Shown here: positions 33,101 to 48,100 of the stretch, piece after piece
How the letters are laid out: each line of letters begins with the position of its first letter
How positions within the stretch are numbered: the first letter of the stretch is position 1
Origin: Eledone cirrhosa
Taxonomy: Eukaryota; Mollusca; Cephalopoda; Octopoda; Eledonidae
NCBI GenBank assembly: GCA_964016885.1
Contig: OZ024744.1
Location: 21,459,798 to 21,523,797, forward strand
Length of the DNA stretch: 64,000 bases
Reading direction: 5' to 3'
Translations under genes and position numbers: made by a program
The notes under the pieces: model-generated
What the model was told of the DNA's origin: nothing
Database searches by the model: none
Seen by the model: the letters and a program-made list of their open reading frames with translations, nothing else

Positions 33101-36100
33101 ACAGCTATGACATCTTCAGACAGTTAGAAGAGGTGACAGGCACAACAGCTATGAGATCTTCAGACAAAAGAGGTGACAGCCACAACAGCTATGACATCTT
33201 TACAGTTAGAAGAGGTGACAGCCACAACAGCTATGACATATTCAGACAGTTAGAAGAGGTGACAGCCACAACAGCTATGACATCTTCAGACTGTTAGAAT
33301 AGGTGACAGCCACAACAGCTATGACATCTTCAGACAGAAGAGGTGACAGCCACAACAGCTATGACATCTTCAGAGAGAAGAGGTGACAGGCACAACAGCT
33401 ATGACATCTTCAGACAGAAGAGGTGACAGACACAACAGCTATAACATCTTCAGACAGTTAGAAGAGGTGACAGGCACAACAGCTATGACATCTTCAGACA
33501 GAAGAGGTGACAGACACAACAGCTATAACATCTTCAGACAGTTAGAAGAGGTGACAGGCACAACAGCTATGACATCTTCAGACAGAAGAGGTGACAGCCA
33601 CAACAGCTATAACATCTTCAGACAGTTAAAAGAGGTGACAGCAACAACAGCTATGACATCTTCAGACAGTTAGAAGAGGTGACATCCACAACAGCTATGA
33701 CATCTTCAGACAGTTAAAGAGGTGACAGGCACAACAGCTGTGACATCTTCAGACAGTTAGAAGAGGTGACAGCCACAACAGCTATGACATCTTCAGACAG
33801 TTAGAAGAGGTGACAGGCACAACAGCTATGACATGTTCAGAGAGAAGAGGTGATAGGCACAACAGATATGACATCTTCAGACAGTTAGAAGAGGTGACAG
33901 GCACAACAGCTATGACATCTTCAGACAATGAAAAGAGGTGACAGCCACAACAGCTATGACATCTTCAGACTGTTAGAAGATGTGACAGCCACAACAGCTA
34001 TGACATCTTCAGACAGAAGAGGTAACAGCCACAACAGCTATGACATCTTCAGAGAGAAGAGGTGACAGGCACAACAGCTATGACATCTTCAGACAGAAGA
34101 GGTGACAGACACAACAGCTATAACATCTTCAGACAGTTAGAAGAGGTGACAGGAACAACAGCTATGATATCTTCAGACAGTTAGAAGAGGTGACAGGCAC
34201 AACAGCTATGACATCTTCAGACAGTTAGAAGAGGTGACAGCAACAACAGCTATGACATCTTCAGACAGAAGAGGTGACAGCCACAACAGCTATGACATCT
34301 TCAGACAGTTAGAAGAGGTGACAGGCACAACAGCTATGACATCTTTAGACAGTTAGAAGAGGTGACAGCCACAACAGCTATGACATATTCAGACAGTTAG
34401 AAGAGGTGACAGGCACAACAGCTATGACATCTTCAGACAGTTAGAAGAGGTGACAGCCACAACAGCTATGACATATTTAGACAGTTAGAAGAGGTGACAG
34501 GAACAACAGCTATGACATCTTCAGACAGTTAGAAGAGGTGACAGGCACAACAGCTATGACATCTTCAGACAGTTAGAAGAGGTGACAGCAACAACAGCTA
34601 TGACATCTTCAGACAGTTAGAACAGGTGACAGGCACAGCAGCTATGACATCTTTAGACATTTAGAAGAGGTGACAGCCACAACAGCTATGACATCTTCAG
34701 ACAGTTAGAAGAGGTGACAGGCACAACAGCTATGATATCTTCAGAGAGAAGAGGTGACAGGCACAACAGCTATGACATCTTCAGACAGTTACAAGAGGTG
34801 ACAGGCACAACAGCTATGACATCTTCAGACAGTGAGAGGAGGTGACAGCCACAACAGCTATGACATCTTCAGACTGTTAGAAGAGGTGACAGCCACAACA
34901 GCTATGAAATCTTCAGACAGAAGTGGTGACAGCCACAACAGCTATGACATCTTCAGAGAGAAGAGGTGACAGACACAACAGCTATGACATCTTCAAACAG
35001 AAGAGATGACAGACACAACGGCTAAAACATCTTCAGACAGTTCGAAGAGGTGACAGGCACAACAGCTCTGACATCTTCAGACAGTTAGAAGTGGTGACAG
35101 GCACAACAGCTATGACATCTTCAGACAGAAGAGGTGACAGCCACAACAGCTATGACATCTTCAGACAGTTAGAAGAGGTGACAGGCACAACAGCTATGAC
35201 ATCTTCAGACAGTTAGAAGAGGTGACAGCCACAACAGCTATGACATCTTCAGACAGTTAAAAGAGGTGACAGGCACAACAGCTGTGACATCTTCAGACAG
35301 TGAGAAGAGGTGACAGCCACAACAGCTATGACATCTTTAGACAGTTAGAAGTTGTGACAGTATCAACAGCTATGACATCTTCAGACAGTTAGAAGAGGTG
35401 ACAGGCACAACAGCTTTGACATCTTCATACAGTTAGAAGAGGTAACAGCAACAACAGCTATGAGATCTTCAGACAGAAGAGGTGACAGACACAACAGCTA
35501 TGACATCTTCAGACAGAAGAGGTGACAGCCACAACAGCTATGACATCTTCAGAGAGAAGAGGTGACAGGCACAACAGCTATGACATCTTCAGACAGAAGA
35601 GGTGACAGACACAACAGCTATAACATCTTCAGACAGTTAGAAGAGGTGACAGGCACAACAGCTATGGCATATTCAGACAGTTAGAAGAGGTGACAGGCAC
35701 AACAGCTATGACATCTTCAGACAGTTAGAAGAGGTGACAGCCACAACAGCTATGACTTATTCAGACAGTTAGAAGAGGTGACATCCACAACAGCTATGAC
35801 ATCTTCAGACAGTTAAAAGAGGTGACAGGCACAACAGCTGTGACATCTTCAGACAGTTAGAAGAGGTGACAGGCACAACAGCTATGACATGTTCAGAGAG
35901 AAGAGGTGATAGGCACAACAGATATGACATCTTCAGACAGTTAGAAGAGGTGACAGGCACAACGGCTATGCCATCTGAAGAGAGTTAGAAGAGGTGACAG
36001 GCACAACAGCTATGACATCTTCAGACAGAAGAGGTGACAGCCACAACAGCTATGACATCTTCAGACAGTTAAAAGAGGTGACAGCAAAAACAGCTATGAC

Positions 36101-39100
36101 ATCTTCAGACAGTTAGAAGAGGTGACATCCACAACAGCTATGACATCTTCAGACAGTTAAAGAGGTGACAGGCACAACAGCTGTGACATCTTCAGACAGT
36201 TAGAAGAGGTGACAGCCACAACAGCAATGACATCTTCAGACAGTTAGAAGAGGTGACAGGCACAACAGCTATGACATGTTCAGAGAGAAGAGGTGATAGG
36301 CACAACAGATATGACATCTTCAGACAGTTAGAAGAGGTGACAGGCACAACAGCTATGACATCTTCAGACAATGAGAAGAGGTGACAGCCACAACAGCTAT
36401 GACATCTTCAGACTGTTAGAAGATGTGACAGCCACAACAGCTATGACATCTTCAGACAGAAGAGGTAACAGCCACAACAGCTATGACATCTTCAGAGAGA
36501 AGAGGTGACAGGCACAACAGCTATGACATCTTCAGACAGAAGAGGTGACAGACACAACAGCTATAACATCTTCAGACAGTTAGAAGAGGTGACAGGAACA
36601 ACAGCTATGATATCTTCAGACAGTTAGAAGAGGTGACAGGCAGAACAGCTATGACATCTTCAGACAGTTAGAAGAGATGACAGCAACAACAGCTATGACA
36701 TCTTCAGACAGAAGAGGTGACAGCCACAACAGCTATGACATCTTCAGAAAGTTAGAAGAGGTGACAGTCACAACAGCTATGACATCTTTAGACAGTTAGA
36801 AGAGGTGACAGCCACAACAGCTATGACATATTCAGACAGTTAGAAGAGGTGACAGGCACAACAGCTATGACATCTTCAGACAGTTAGAAGAGGTGACAGC
36901 CACAACAGCTATGACATCTTTAGACAGTTAGAAGAGGTGACAGGAACAACAGCTATGACATCTTCAGACAGTTAGAAGAGGTGACAGGCACAACAGCTAT
37001 GACATCTTCAGACAGTTAGAAGAGGTGACAGCAACAACAGCTATGACATCTTCAGACAGTTAGAAGAGGTGACAGGCACAGCAGCTATGACATCTTTAGA
37101 CATTTAGAAGAGGTGACAGCCACAACAGCTATGACATCTTCAGACAGTTAGAAGAGGTGACAGGCACAACAGCTATGATATCTTCAGAGAGAAGAGGTGA
37201 TAGGCACAACAGCTATGACATCTTCAGACAGTTAGAAGAGGTGACAGGCACAACAGCTATGACATCTTCAGACAGTTAGAAGAGGTGACAGGCACAACAG
37301 CTATGAGATCTTCAGACAAAAGAGGTGACAGCCACAACAGCTATGACATCTTTACAGTTAGAAGAGGTGACAGCCACAACAGCTATGACATATTCAGACA
37401 GTTAGAAGAGGTGACAGCCACAACAGCTATGACATCTTCAGACTGTTAGAAGAGGTGACAGCCACAACAGCTATGACATCTTCAGACAGAAGAGGTGACA
37501 GACACAACAGCTATAACATCTTCAGACAGTTAGAAGAGGTGACAGGCACAACAGCTATGACATCTTCAGACAGAAGAGGTGACAGACACAACAGCTATAA
37601 CATCTTCAGACAGTTAGAAGAGGTGACAGGCACAACAGCTATGGCATCTTCAGACAGTTAGAAGAGGTGACAGGCACAACAGCTATGACATCTTCAGACA
37701 GTTAGAAGAGGTGACAGCCACAACAGCTATGACTTATTCAGACAGTTAGAAGAGGTGACATCCACAACAGCTATGACATCTTCAGACAGTTAAAAGAGGT
37801 GACAGGCACAACAGCTGTGACATCTTCAGACAGTTAGAAGAGGTGACAGGCACAACAGCTATGACATGTTCAGAGAGAAGAGGTGATAGGCACAACAGAT
37901 ATGACATCTTCAGACAGTTAGAAGAGGTGACAGGCACAACGGCTATGCCATCTGAAGAGAGTTAGAAGAGGTGACAGGCACAACAGCTATGACATCTTCA
38001 GACAGAAGAGGTGACAGCCACAACAGCTATGACATCTTCAGACAGTTAAAAGAGGTGACAGCAACAACAGCTATGACATCTTCAGACAGTTAGAAGAGGT
38101 GACATCCACAACAGCTATGACATCTTCAGACAGTTAAAGAGGTGACAGGCACAACAGCTGTGACATCTTCAGACAGTTAGAAGAGGTGACAGCCACAACA
38201 GCTATGACATCTTCAGACAGTTAGAAGAGGTGACAGGCACAACAGCTATGACATGTTCAGAGAGAAGAGGTGATAGGCACAACAGATATGATATCTTCAG
38301 ACAGTTAGAAGAGGTGACAGGCACAACAGCTATGACATCTTCAGACAATGAGAAGAGGTGACAGCCACAACAGCTATGACATCTTCAGACTGTTAGAAGA
38401 TGTGACAGCCACAACAGCTATGACATCTTCAGACAGAAGAGGTAACAGCCACAACAGCTATGACATCTTCAGAGAGAAGAGGTGACAGGCACAACAGCTA
38501 TGACATCTTCAGACAGAAGAGGTGACAGACACAACAGCTATAACATCTTCAGACAGTTAGAAGAGGTGACAGGAACAACAGCTATGATATCTTCAGACAG
38601 TTAGAAGAGGTGACAGGCACAACAGCTATGACATCTTCAGACAGTTAGAAGAGGTGACAGCAACAACAGCTATGACATCTTCAGACAGAAGAGGTGACAG
38701 CCACAACAGCTATGACATCTTCAGACAGTTAGAAGAGGTGACAGGCACAACAGCTATGACATCTTTAGACAGTTAGAAGAGGTGACAGCCACAACAGCTA
38801 TGACATATTCAGACAGTTAGAAGAGGTGACAGGCACAACAGCTATGACATCTTCAGACAGTTAGAAGAGGTGACAGCCACAACAGCTATGACATCTTTAG
38901 ACAGTTAGAAGAGGTGACAGGAACAACAGCTATGACATCTTCAGACAGTTAGAAGAGGTGACAGGCACAACAGCTATGACATCTTCAGACAGTTAGAAGA
39001 GGTGACAGCAACAACAGCTATGACATCTTCAGACAGTTAGAACAGGTGACAGGCACAGCAGCTATGACATCTTTAGACATTTAGAAGAGGTGACAGCCAC

Positions 39101-42100
39101 AACAGCTATGACATCTTCAGACAGTTAGAAGAGGTGACAGGCACAACAGCTATGATATCTTCAGAGAGAAGAGGTGACAGGCACAACAGCTATGACATCT
39201 TCAGACAGTTAGAAGAGGTGACAGGCACAACAGCTATGACATCTTCAGACAGTGAGAGGAGGTGACAGCCACAACAGCTATGACATCTTCAGACTGTTAG
39301 AAGAGGTGACAGCCACAACAGCTATGAAATCTTCAGACAGAAGTGGTGACAGCCACAACAGCTATGACATCTTCAGAGAGAAGAGGTGACAGACACAACA
39401 GCTATGACATCTTCAAACAGAAGAGATGACAGACACAACGGCTAAAACATCTTCAGACAGTTCGAAGAGGTGACAGGCACAACAGCTCTGACATCTTCAG
39501 ACAGTTAGAAGTGGTGACAGGCACAACAGCTATGACATCTTCAGACAGAAGAGGTGACAGCCACAACAGCTATGACATCTTCAGACAGTTAGAAGAGGTG
39601 ACAGGCACAACAGCTATGACATCTTCAGACAGTTAGAAGAGGTGACAGCCACAACAGCTATGACATCTTCAGACAGTTAAAAGAGGTGACAGGCACAACA
39701 GCTGTGACATCTTCAGACAGTGAGAAGAGGTGACAGCCACAACAGCTATGACATCTTTAGACAGTTAGAAGTTGTGACAGTATCAACAGCTATGACATCT
39801 TCAGACAGTTAGAAGAGGTGACAGGCACAACAGCTTTGACATCTTCATACAGTTAGAAGAGGTAACAGCAACAACAGCTATGAGATCTTCAGACAGAAGA
39901 GGTGACAGACACAACAGCTATGACATCTTCAGACAGAAGAGGTGACAGGCCCAACAGCTATGAGATCTTCAGACAGAAGAGGTGACAGCCACAACAGCTA
40001 TGACATATTCAGACAGAAGAGGTGACAGGCACAACAGCTATGATATCTTTACACAGTTAGAAGAGGTGACAGCCACAACAGCTATGACATATTCAGACAG
40101 TTAGAAGAGGTGACAGCCACAACAGCTATGACATCTTCAGACAGTTAGAAGAGGTGACAGCCACAACAGCTATGACATCTTCAGACAGTTATAAGATGTG
40201 ACAGCCACAACAGCTATGACATCTTCAGAGAGAAGAGGTGACAGGCACAACAGCTATGACATCTTCAGACAGTTAGAAGAGGTGACAGGCACAACAGCTA
40301 TGAGATCTTCAGACAAAAGAGGTGACAGCCACAACAGCTATGACATCTTTACAGTTAGAAGAGGTGACAGCCACAACAGCTATGACATATTCAGAGAGAA
40401 GAGGTGATAGGCACAACAGATATGACATCTTCAGACAGTTAGAAGAGGTGACAGGCACAACGGCTATGCCATCTGAAGAGAGTTAGAAGAGGTGACAGGC
40501 ACAACAGCTATGACATCTTCAGACAGAAGAGGTGACAGCCACAACAGCTATGACATCTTCAGACAGTTAAAAGAGGTGACAGCAACAACAGCTATGACAT
40601 CTTCAGACAGTTAGAAGAGGTGACATCCACAACAGCTATGACATCTTCAGACAGTTAAAGAGGTGACAGGCACAACAGCTGTGACATCTTCAGACAGTTA
40701 GAAGAGGTGACAGCCACAACAGCTATGACATCTTCAGACAGTTAGAAGAGGTGACAGGCACAACAGCTATGACATGTTCAGAGAGAAGAGGTGATAGGCA
40801 CAACAGATATGACATCTTCAGACAGTTAGAAGAGGTGACAGGCACAACAGCTATGACATCTTCAGACAATGAGAAGAGGTGACAGCCACAACAGCTATGA
40901 CATCTTCAGACTGTTAGAAGATGTGACAGCCACAACAGCTATGACATCTTCAGACAGAAGAGGTAACAGCCACAACAGCTATGACATCTTCAGAGAGAAG
41001 AGGTGACAGGCACAACAGCTATGACATCTTCAGACAGAAGAGGTGACAGACACAACAGCTATAACATCTTCAGACAGTTAGAAGAGGTGACAGGAACAAC
41101 AGCTATGATATCTTCAGACAGTTAGAAGAGGTGACAGGCACAACAGCTATGACATCTTCAGACAGTTAGAAGAGGTGACAGCAACAACAGCTATGACATC
41201 TTCAGACAGAAGAGGTGACAGCCACAACAGCTATGACATCTTCAGACAGTTAGAAGAGGTGACAGGCACAACAGCTATGACATCTTTAGACAGTTAGAAG
41301 AGGTGACAGCCACAACAGCTATGACATATTCAGACAGTTAGAAGAGGTGACAGGCACAACAGCTATGACATCTTCAGACAGTTAGAAGAGGTGACAGCCA
41401 CAACAGCTATGACATCTTTAGACAGTTAGAAGAGGTGACAGGAACAACAGCTATGACATCTTCAGACAGTTAGAAGAGGTGACAGGCACAACAGCTATGA
41501 CATCTTCAGACAGTTAGAAGAGGTGACAGCAACAACAGCTATGACATCTTCAGACAGTTAGAACAGGTGACAGGCACAGCAGCTATGACATCTTTAGACA
41601 TTTAGAAGAGGTGACAGCCACAACAGCTATGACATCTTCAGACAGTTAGAAGAGGTGACAGGCACAACAGCTATGATATCTTCAGAGAGAAGAGGTGACA
41701 GGCACAACAGCTATGACATCTTCAGACAGTTAGAAGAGGTGACAGGCACAACAGCTATGACATCTTCAGACAGTGAGAGGAGGTGACAGCCACAACAGCT
41801 ATGACATCTTCAGACTGTTAGAAGAGGTGACAGCCACAACAGCTATGAAATCTTCAGACAGAAGTGGTGACAGCCACAACAGCTATGACATCTTCAGAGA
41901 GAAGAGGTGACAGACACAACAGCTATGACATCTTCAAACAGAAGAGATGACAGACACAACGGCTAAAACATCTTCAGACAGTTCGAAGAGGTGACAGGCA
42001 CAACAGCTCTGACATCTTCAGACAGTTAGAAGTGGTGACAGGCACAACAGCTATGACATCTTCAGACAGAAGAGGTGACAGCCACAACAGCTATGACATC

Positions 42101-45100
42101 TTCAGACAGTTAGAAGAGGTGACAGGCACAACAGCTATGACATCTTCAGACAGTTAGAAGAGGTGACAGCCACAACAGCTATGACATCTTCAGACAGTTA
42201 AAAGAGGTGACAGGCACAACAGCTGTGACATCTTCAGACAGTGAGAAGAGGTGACAGCCACAACAGCTATGACATCTTTAGACAGTTAGAAGTTGTGACA
42301 GTATCAACAGCTATGACATCTTCAGACAGTTAGAAGAGGTGACAGGCACAACAGCTTTGACATCTTCATACAGTTAGAAGAGGTAACAGCAACAACAGCT
42401 ATGAGATCTTCAGACAGAAGAGGTGACAGACACAACAGCTATGACATCTTCAGACAGAAGAGGTGACAGGCCCAACAGCTATGAGATCTTCAGACAGAAG
42501 AGGTGACAGCCACAACAGCTATGACATATTCAGACAGAAGAGGTGACAGGCACAACAGCTATGATATCTTTACACAGTTAGAAGAGGTGACAGCCACAAC
42601 AGCTATGACATATTCAGACAGTTAGAAGAGGTGACAGCCACAACAGCTATGACATCTTCAGACAGTTAGAAGAGGTGACAGCCACAACAGCTATGACATC
42701 TTCAGACAGTTATAAGATGTGACAGCCACAACAGCTATGACATCTTCAGAGAGAAGAGGTGACAGGCACAACAGCTATGACATCTTCAGACAGTTAGAAG
42801 AGGTGACAGGCACAACAGCTATGAGATCTTCAGACAAAAGAGGTGACAGCCACAACAGCTATGACATCTTTACAGTTAGAAGAGGTGACAGCCACAACAG
42901 CTATGACATATTCAGACAGTTAGAAGAGGTGACAGCCACAACAGCTATGACATCTTCAGACTGTTAGAAGAGGTGACAGCCACAACAGCTATGACATCTT
43001 CAGACAGAAGAGGTGACAGCCACAACAGCTATGACATCTTCAGAGAGAAGAGGTGACAGGCACAACAGCTATGACATCTTCAGACAGAAGAGGTGACAGA
43101 CACAACAGCTATAACGTCTTCAGACAGTTAGAAGAGGTGACAGGCACAACAGCTATGACATCTTCAAACAGTTAGAAGAGGTGACAGCCACAACAGCTAT
43201 GACTTATTCAGACAGTTAGAAGAGGTGACATCCACAACAGCTATGACATCTTCAGACAGTTAAAAGAGGTGACAGGCACAACAGCTGTGACATCTTCAGA
43301 CAGTTAGAAGAGGTGACAGGCACAACAGCTATGACATGTTCAGAGAGAAGAGGTGATAGGCACAACAGATATGACATCTTCAGACAGTTAGAAGAGGTGA
43401 CAGGCACAACGGCTATGCCATCTGAAGAGAGTTAGAAGAGGTGACAGGCACAACAGCTATGACATCTTCAGACAGAAGAGGTGACAGCCACAACAGCTAT
43501 GACATCTTCAGACAGTTAGAAGAGGTGACAGCAACAACAGCTATGACATCTTCAGACAGTTAGAAGAGGTGACATCCACAACAGCTATGACATCTTCAGA
43601 CAGTTAAAGAGGTGACAGGCACAACAGCTGTGACATCTTCAGACAGTTAGAAGAGGTGACAGCCACAACAGCTATGACATCTTCAGACAGTTAGAAGAGG
43701 TGACAGGCACAACAGCTATGACATGTTCAGAGAGAAGAGGTGATAGGCACAACAGATATGACATCTTCAGACAGTTAGAAGAGGTGACAGGCACAACAGC
43801 TATGACATCTTCAGACAATGAGAAGAGGTGACAGCCACAACAGCTATGACATCTTCAGACTGTTAGAAGATGTGACAGCCACAACAGCTATGACATCTTC
43901 AGACAGAAGAGGTAACAGCCACAACAGCTATGACATCTTCAGAGAGAAGAGGTGACAGGCACAACAGCTATGACATCTTCAGACAGAAGAGGTGACAGAC
44001 ACAACAGCTATAACATCTTCAGACAGTTAGAAGAGGTGACAGGAACAACAGCTATGATATCTTCAGACAGTTAGAAGAGGTGACAGGCACAACAGCTATG
44101 ACATCTTCAGACAGTTAGAAGAGGTGACAGGCACAACAGCTATGACATCTTCAGACAGTTAGAAGAGGTGACAGCAACAACAGCTATGACATCTTCAGAC
44201 AGAAGAGGTGACAGCCACAACAGCTATGACATCTTCAGACAGTTAGAAGAGGTGACAGCCACAACAGCTATGACATCTTCAGACTGTTAGAAGAGGTGAC
44301 AGCCACAACATCTATGACATCTTCAGACAGAAGAGGTGACAGCCACAACAGCTATGACATCTTCAGAGAGAAGAGGTGACAGGCACAACAGCTATGACAT
44401 CTTCAGACAGAAGAGGTGACATACACAACAGCAATAACATCTTCAGACAGTTAGAAGAGGTGACAGGCACAACAGCTATGACATCTTCAGACAGTTAGAA
44501 GAGGTGACAGCCACAACAGCTATGACTTATTCAGACAGTTAGAAGTGGTGACATCCACAACAGCTATGACATCTTCAGACAGTTAAAAGAGGTGACAGGC
44601 ACAACAGCTGTGACATCTTCAGACAGTTAGAAGAGGTGACAGGCACAACAGCTATGACATGTTCAGAGAGAAGAGGTGATAGACACAACAGATATGACAT
44701 CTTCAGACAGTTAGAAGAGGTGACAGGCACAACGGCTATGCCATCTGAAGAGAGTTAGAAGAGGTGACAGGCACAACAGCTATGACATCTTCAGACAGAA
44801 GAGGTGACAGCCACAACAGCTATGACATCTTCAGACAGTTAGAAGAGGTGACAGCAACAACAGCTATGACATCTTCAGACAGTTAGAAGAGGTGACATCC
44901 ACAACAGCTATGACATCTTCAGACAGTTAAAGAGGTGACAGGCACAACAGCTGTGACATCTTCAGACAGTTAGAAGAGGTGACAGCCACAACAGCTATGA
45001 CATCTTCAGACAGTTAGAAGAGGTGACAGGCACAACAGCTATGACATGTTCAGAGAGAAGAGGTGATAGGCACAACAGATATGACATCTTCAGACAGTTA

Positions 45101-48100
45101 GAAGAGGTGACAGGCACAACAGCTATGACATCTTCAGACAATGAGAAGAGGTGACAGCCACAACAGCTATGACATCTTCAGACTGTTAGAAGATGTGACA
45201 GCCACAACAGCTATGACATCTTCAGACAGTTAGAAGAGGTGACAGCCACAACAGCTATGACATCTTTAGACAGTTAGAAGAGGTGACAGGAACAACAGCT
45301 ATGACATCTTCAGACAGTTAGAAGAGGTGACAGGCACAACAGCTATGACATCTTCAGACAGTTAGAAGAGGTGACAGCAACAACAGCTATGACATCTTCA
45401 GACAGTTAGAAGAGGTGACAGGCACAGCAGCTATGACATCTTTAGACATTTAGAAGAGGTGACAGCCACAACAGCTATGACATCTTCAGACAGTTAGAAG
45501 AGGTGACAGGCACAACAGCTATGATATCTTCAGAGAGAAGAGGTGATAGGCACAACAGCTATGACATCTTCAGACAGTTAGAAGAGGTGACAGGCACAAC
45601 AGCTATGACATCTTCAGACAGTGAGAGGAGGTGACAGCCACAACAGCTATGACATCTTCAGACTGTTAGAAGAGGTGACAGCCACAACAGCTATGAAATC
45701 TTCAGACAGAAGTGGTGACAGCCACAACAGCTATGACATCTTCAGAGAGAAGAGGTGACAGACACAACAGCTATGACATCTTCAAACAGAAGAGATGACA
45801 GACACAACGGCTAAAACATCTTCAGACAGTTCGAAGAGGTGACAGGCACAACAGCTCTGACATCTTCAGACAGTTAGAAGTGGTGACAGGCACAACAGCT
45901 ATGACATCTTCAGACAGAAGAGGTGACAACCACAACAGCTATGACATCTTCAGACAGTTAGAAGAGGTGACAGGCACAACAGCTATGACATCTTCAGACA
46001 GTTAGAAGAGGTGACAGGCACAACAACTGTGACATCTTCAGACAGTGAGAAGAGGTGACAGCCACAACAGCTATGACATCTTCAGACAGTTAAAAGAGGT
46101 GACAGGCACAACAGCTGTGACATCTTCAGACAGTGAGAAGAGGTGACAGCCACAACAGCTATGACATCTTTAGACAGTTAGAAGTTGTGACAGTATCAAC
46201 AGCTATGACATCTTCAGACAGTTAGAAGAGGTGACAGGCACAACAGCTTTGACATCTTCATACAGTTAGAAGAGGTAACAGCAACAACAGATATGAGATC
46301 TTCAGACAGAAGAGATGACAGACACAACAGCTATGACATCTTCAGACAGAAGAGGTGACAGGCCCAACAGCTATGAGATCTTCAGACAGAAGAGGTGACA
46401 GCCACAACAGCTATGACATATTCAGACAGAAGAGGTGACAGGCACAACAGCTATGATATCTTTACACAGTTAGAAGAGGTGACAGCCACAACAGCTATGA
46501 CATATTCAGACAGTTAGAAGAGGTGACAGCCACAACAGCTATGACATCTTCAGACAGTTAGAAGAGGTGACAGCCACAACAGCTATGACATCTTCAGACA
46601 GTTATAAGATGTGACAGCCACAACAGCTATGACATCTTCAGAGAGAAGAGGTGACAGGCACAACAGCTATGACATCTTCAGACAGTTAGAAGAGGTGACA
46701 GGCACAACAGCTATGAGATCTTCAGACAAAAGAGGTGACAGCCACAACAGCTATGACATCTTTACAGTTAGAAGAGGTGACAGCCACAACAGCTATGACA
46801 TATTCAGACAGTTAGAAGAGGTGACAGCCACAACAGCTATGACATCTTCAGACTGTTAGAAGAGGTGACAGCCACAACAGCTATGACATCTTCAGACAGA
46901 AGAGGTGACAGCCACAACAGCTATGACATCTTCAGAGAGAAGAGGTGACAGGCACAACAGCTATGACATCTTCAGACAGAAGAGGTGACAGACACAACAG
47001 CTATAACATCTTCAGACAGTTAGAAGAGGTGACAGGCACAACAGCTATGACATCTTCAGACAGAAGAGGTGACAGACACAACAGCTATAACATCTTCAGA
47101 CAGTTAGAAGAGGTGACAGGCACAACAGCTATGGCATCTTCAGACACTTAGAAGAGGTGACAGGCACAACAGCTATGACATCTTCAGACAGTTAGAAGAG
47201 GTGACAGCCACAACAGCTATGACTTATTCAGACAGTTAGAAGAGGTGACATCCACAACAGCTATGACATCTTCAGACAGTTAAAAGAGGTGACAGGCACA
47301 ACAGCTGTGACATCTTCAGACAGTTAGAAGAGGTGACAGGCACAACAGCTATGACATGTTCAGAGAGAAGAGGTGATAGGCACAACAGATATGACATCTT
47401 CAGACAGTTAGAAGAGGTGACAGGCACAACGGCTATGCCATCTGAAGAGAGTTAGAAGAGGTGACAGGCACAACAGCTATGACATCTTCAGACAGAAGAG
47501 GTGACAGCCACAACAGCTATGACATCTTCAGACAGTTAAAAGAGGTGACAGCAACAACAGCTATGACATCTTCAGACAGTTAGAAGAGGTGACATCCACA
47601 ACAGCTATGACATCTTCAGACAGTTAAAGAGGTGACAGGCACAACAGCTGTGACATCTTCAGACAGTTAGAAGAGGTGACAGCCACAACAGCTATGACAT
47701 CTTCAGACAGTTAGAAGAGGTGACAGGCACAACAGCTATGACATGTTCAGAGAGAAGAGGTGATAGGCACAACAGATATGACATCTTCAGACAGTTAGAA
47801 GAGGTGACAGGCACAACAGCTATGACATCTTCAGACAATGAGAAGAGGTGACAGCCACAACAGCTATGACATCTTCAGACTGTTAGAAGATGTGACAGCC
47901 ACAACAGCTATGACATCTTCAGACAGAAGAGGTAACAGCCACAACAGCTATGACATCTTCAGAGAGAAGAGGTGACAGGCACAACAGCTATGACATCTTC
48001 AGACAGAAGAGGTGACAGACACAACAGCTATAACATCTTCAGACAGTTAGAAGAGGTGACAGGAACAACAGCTATGATATCTTCAGACAGTTAGAAGAGG

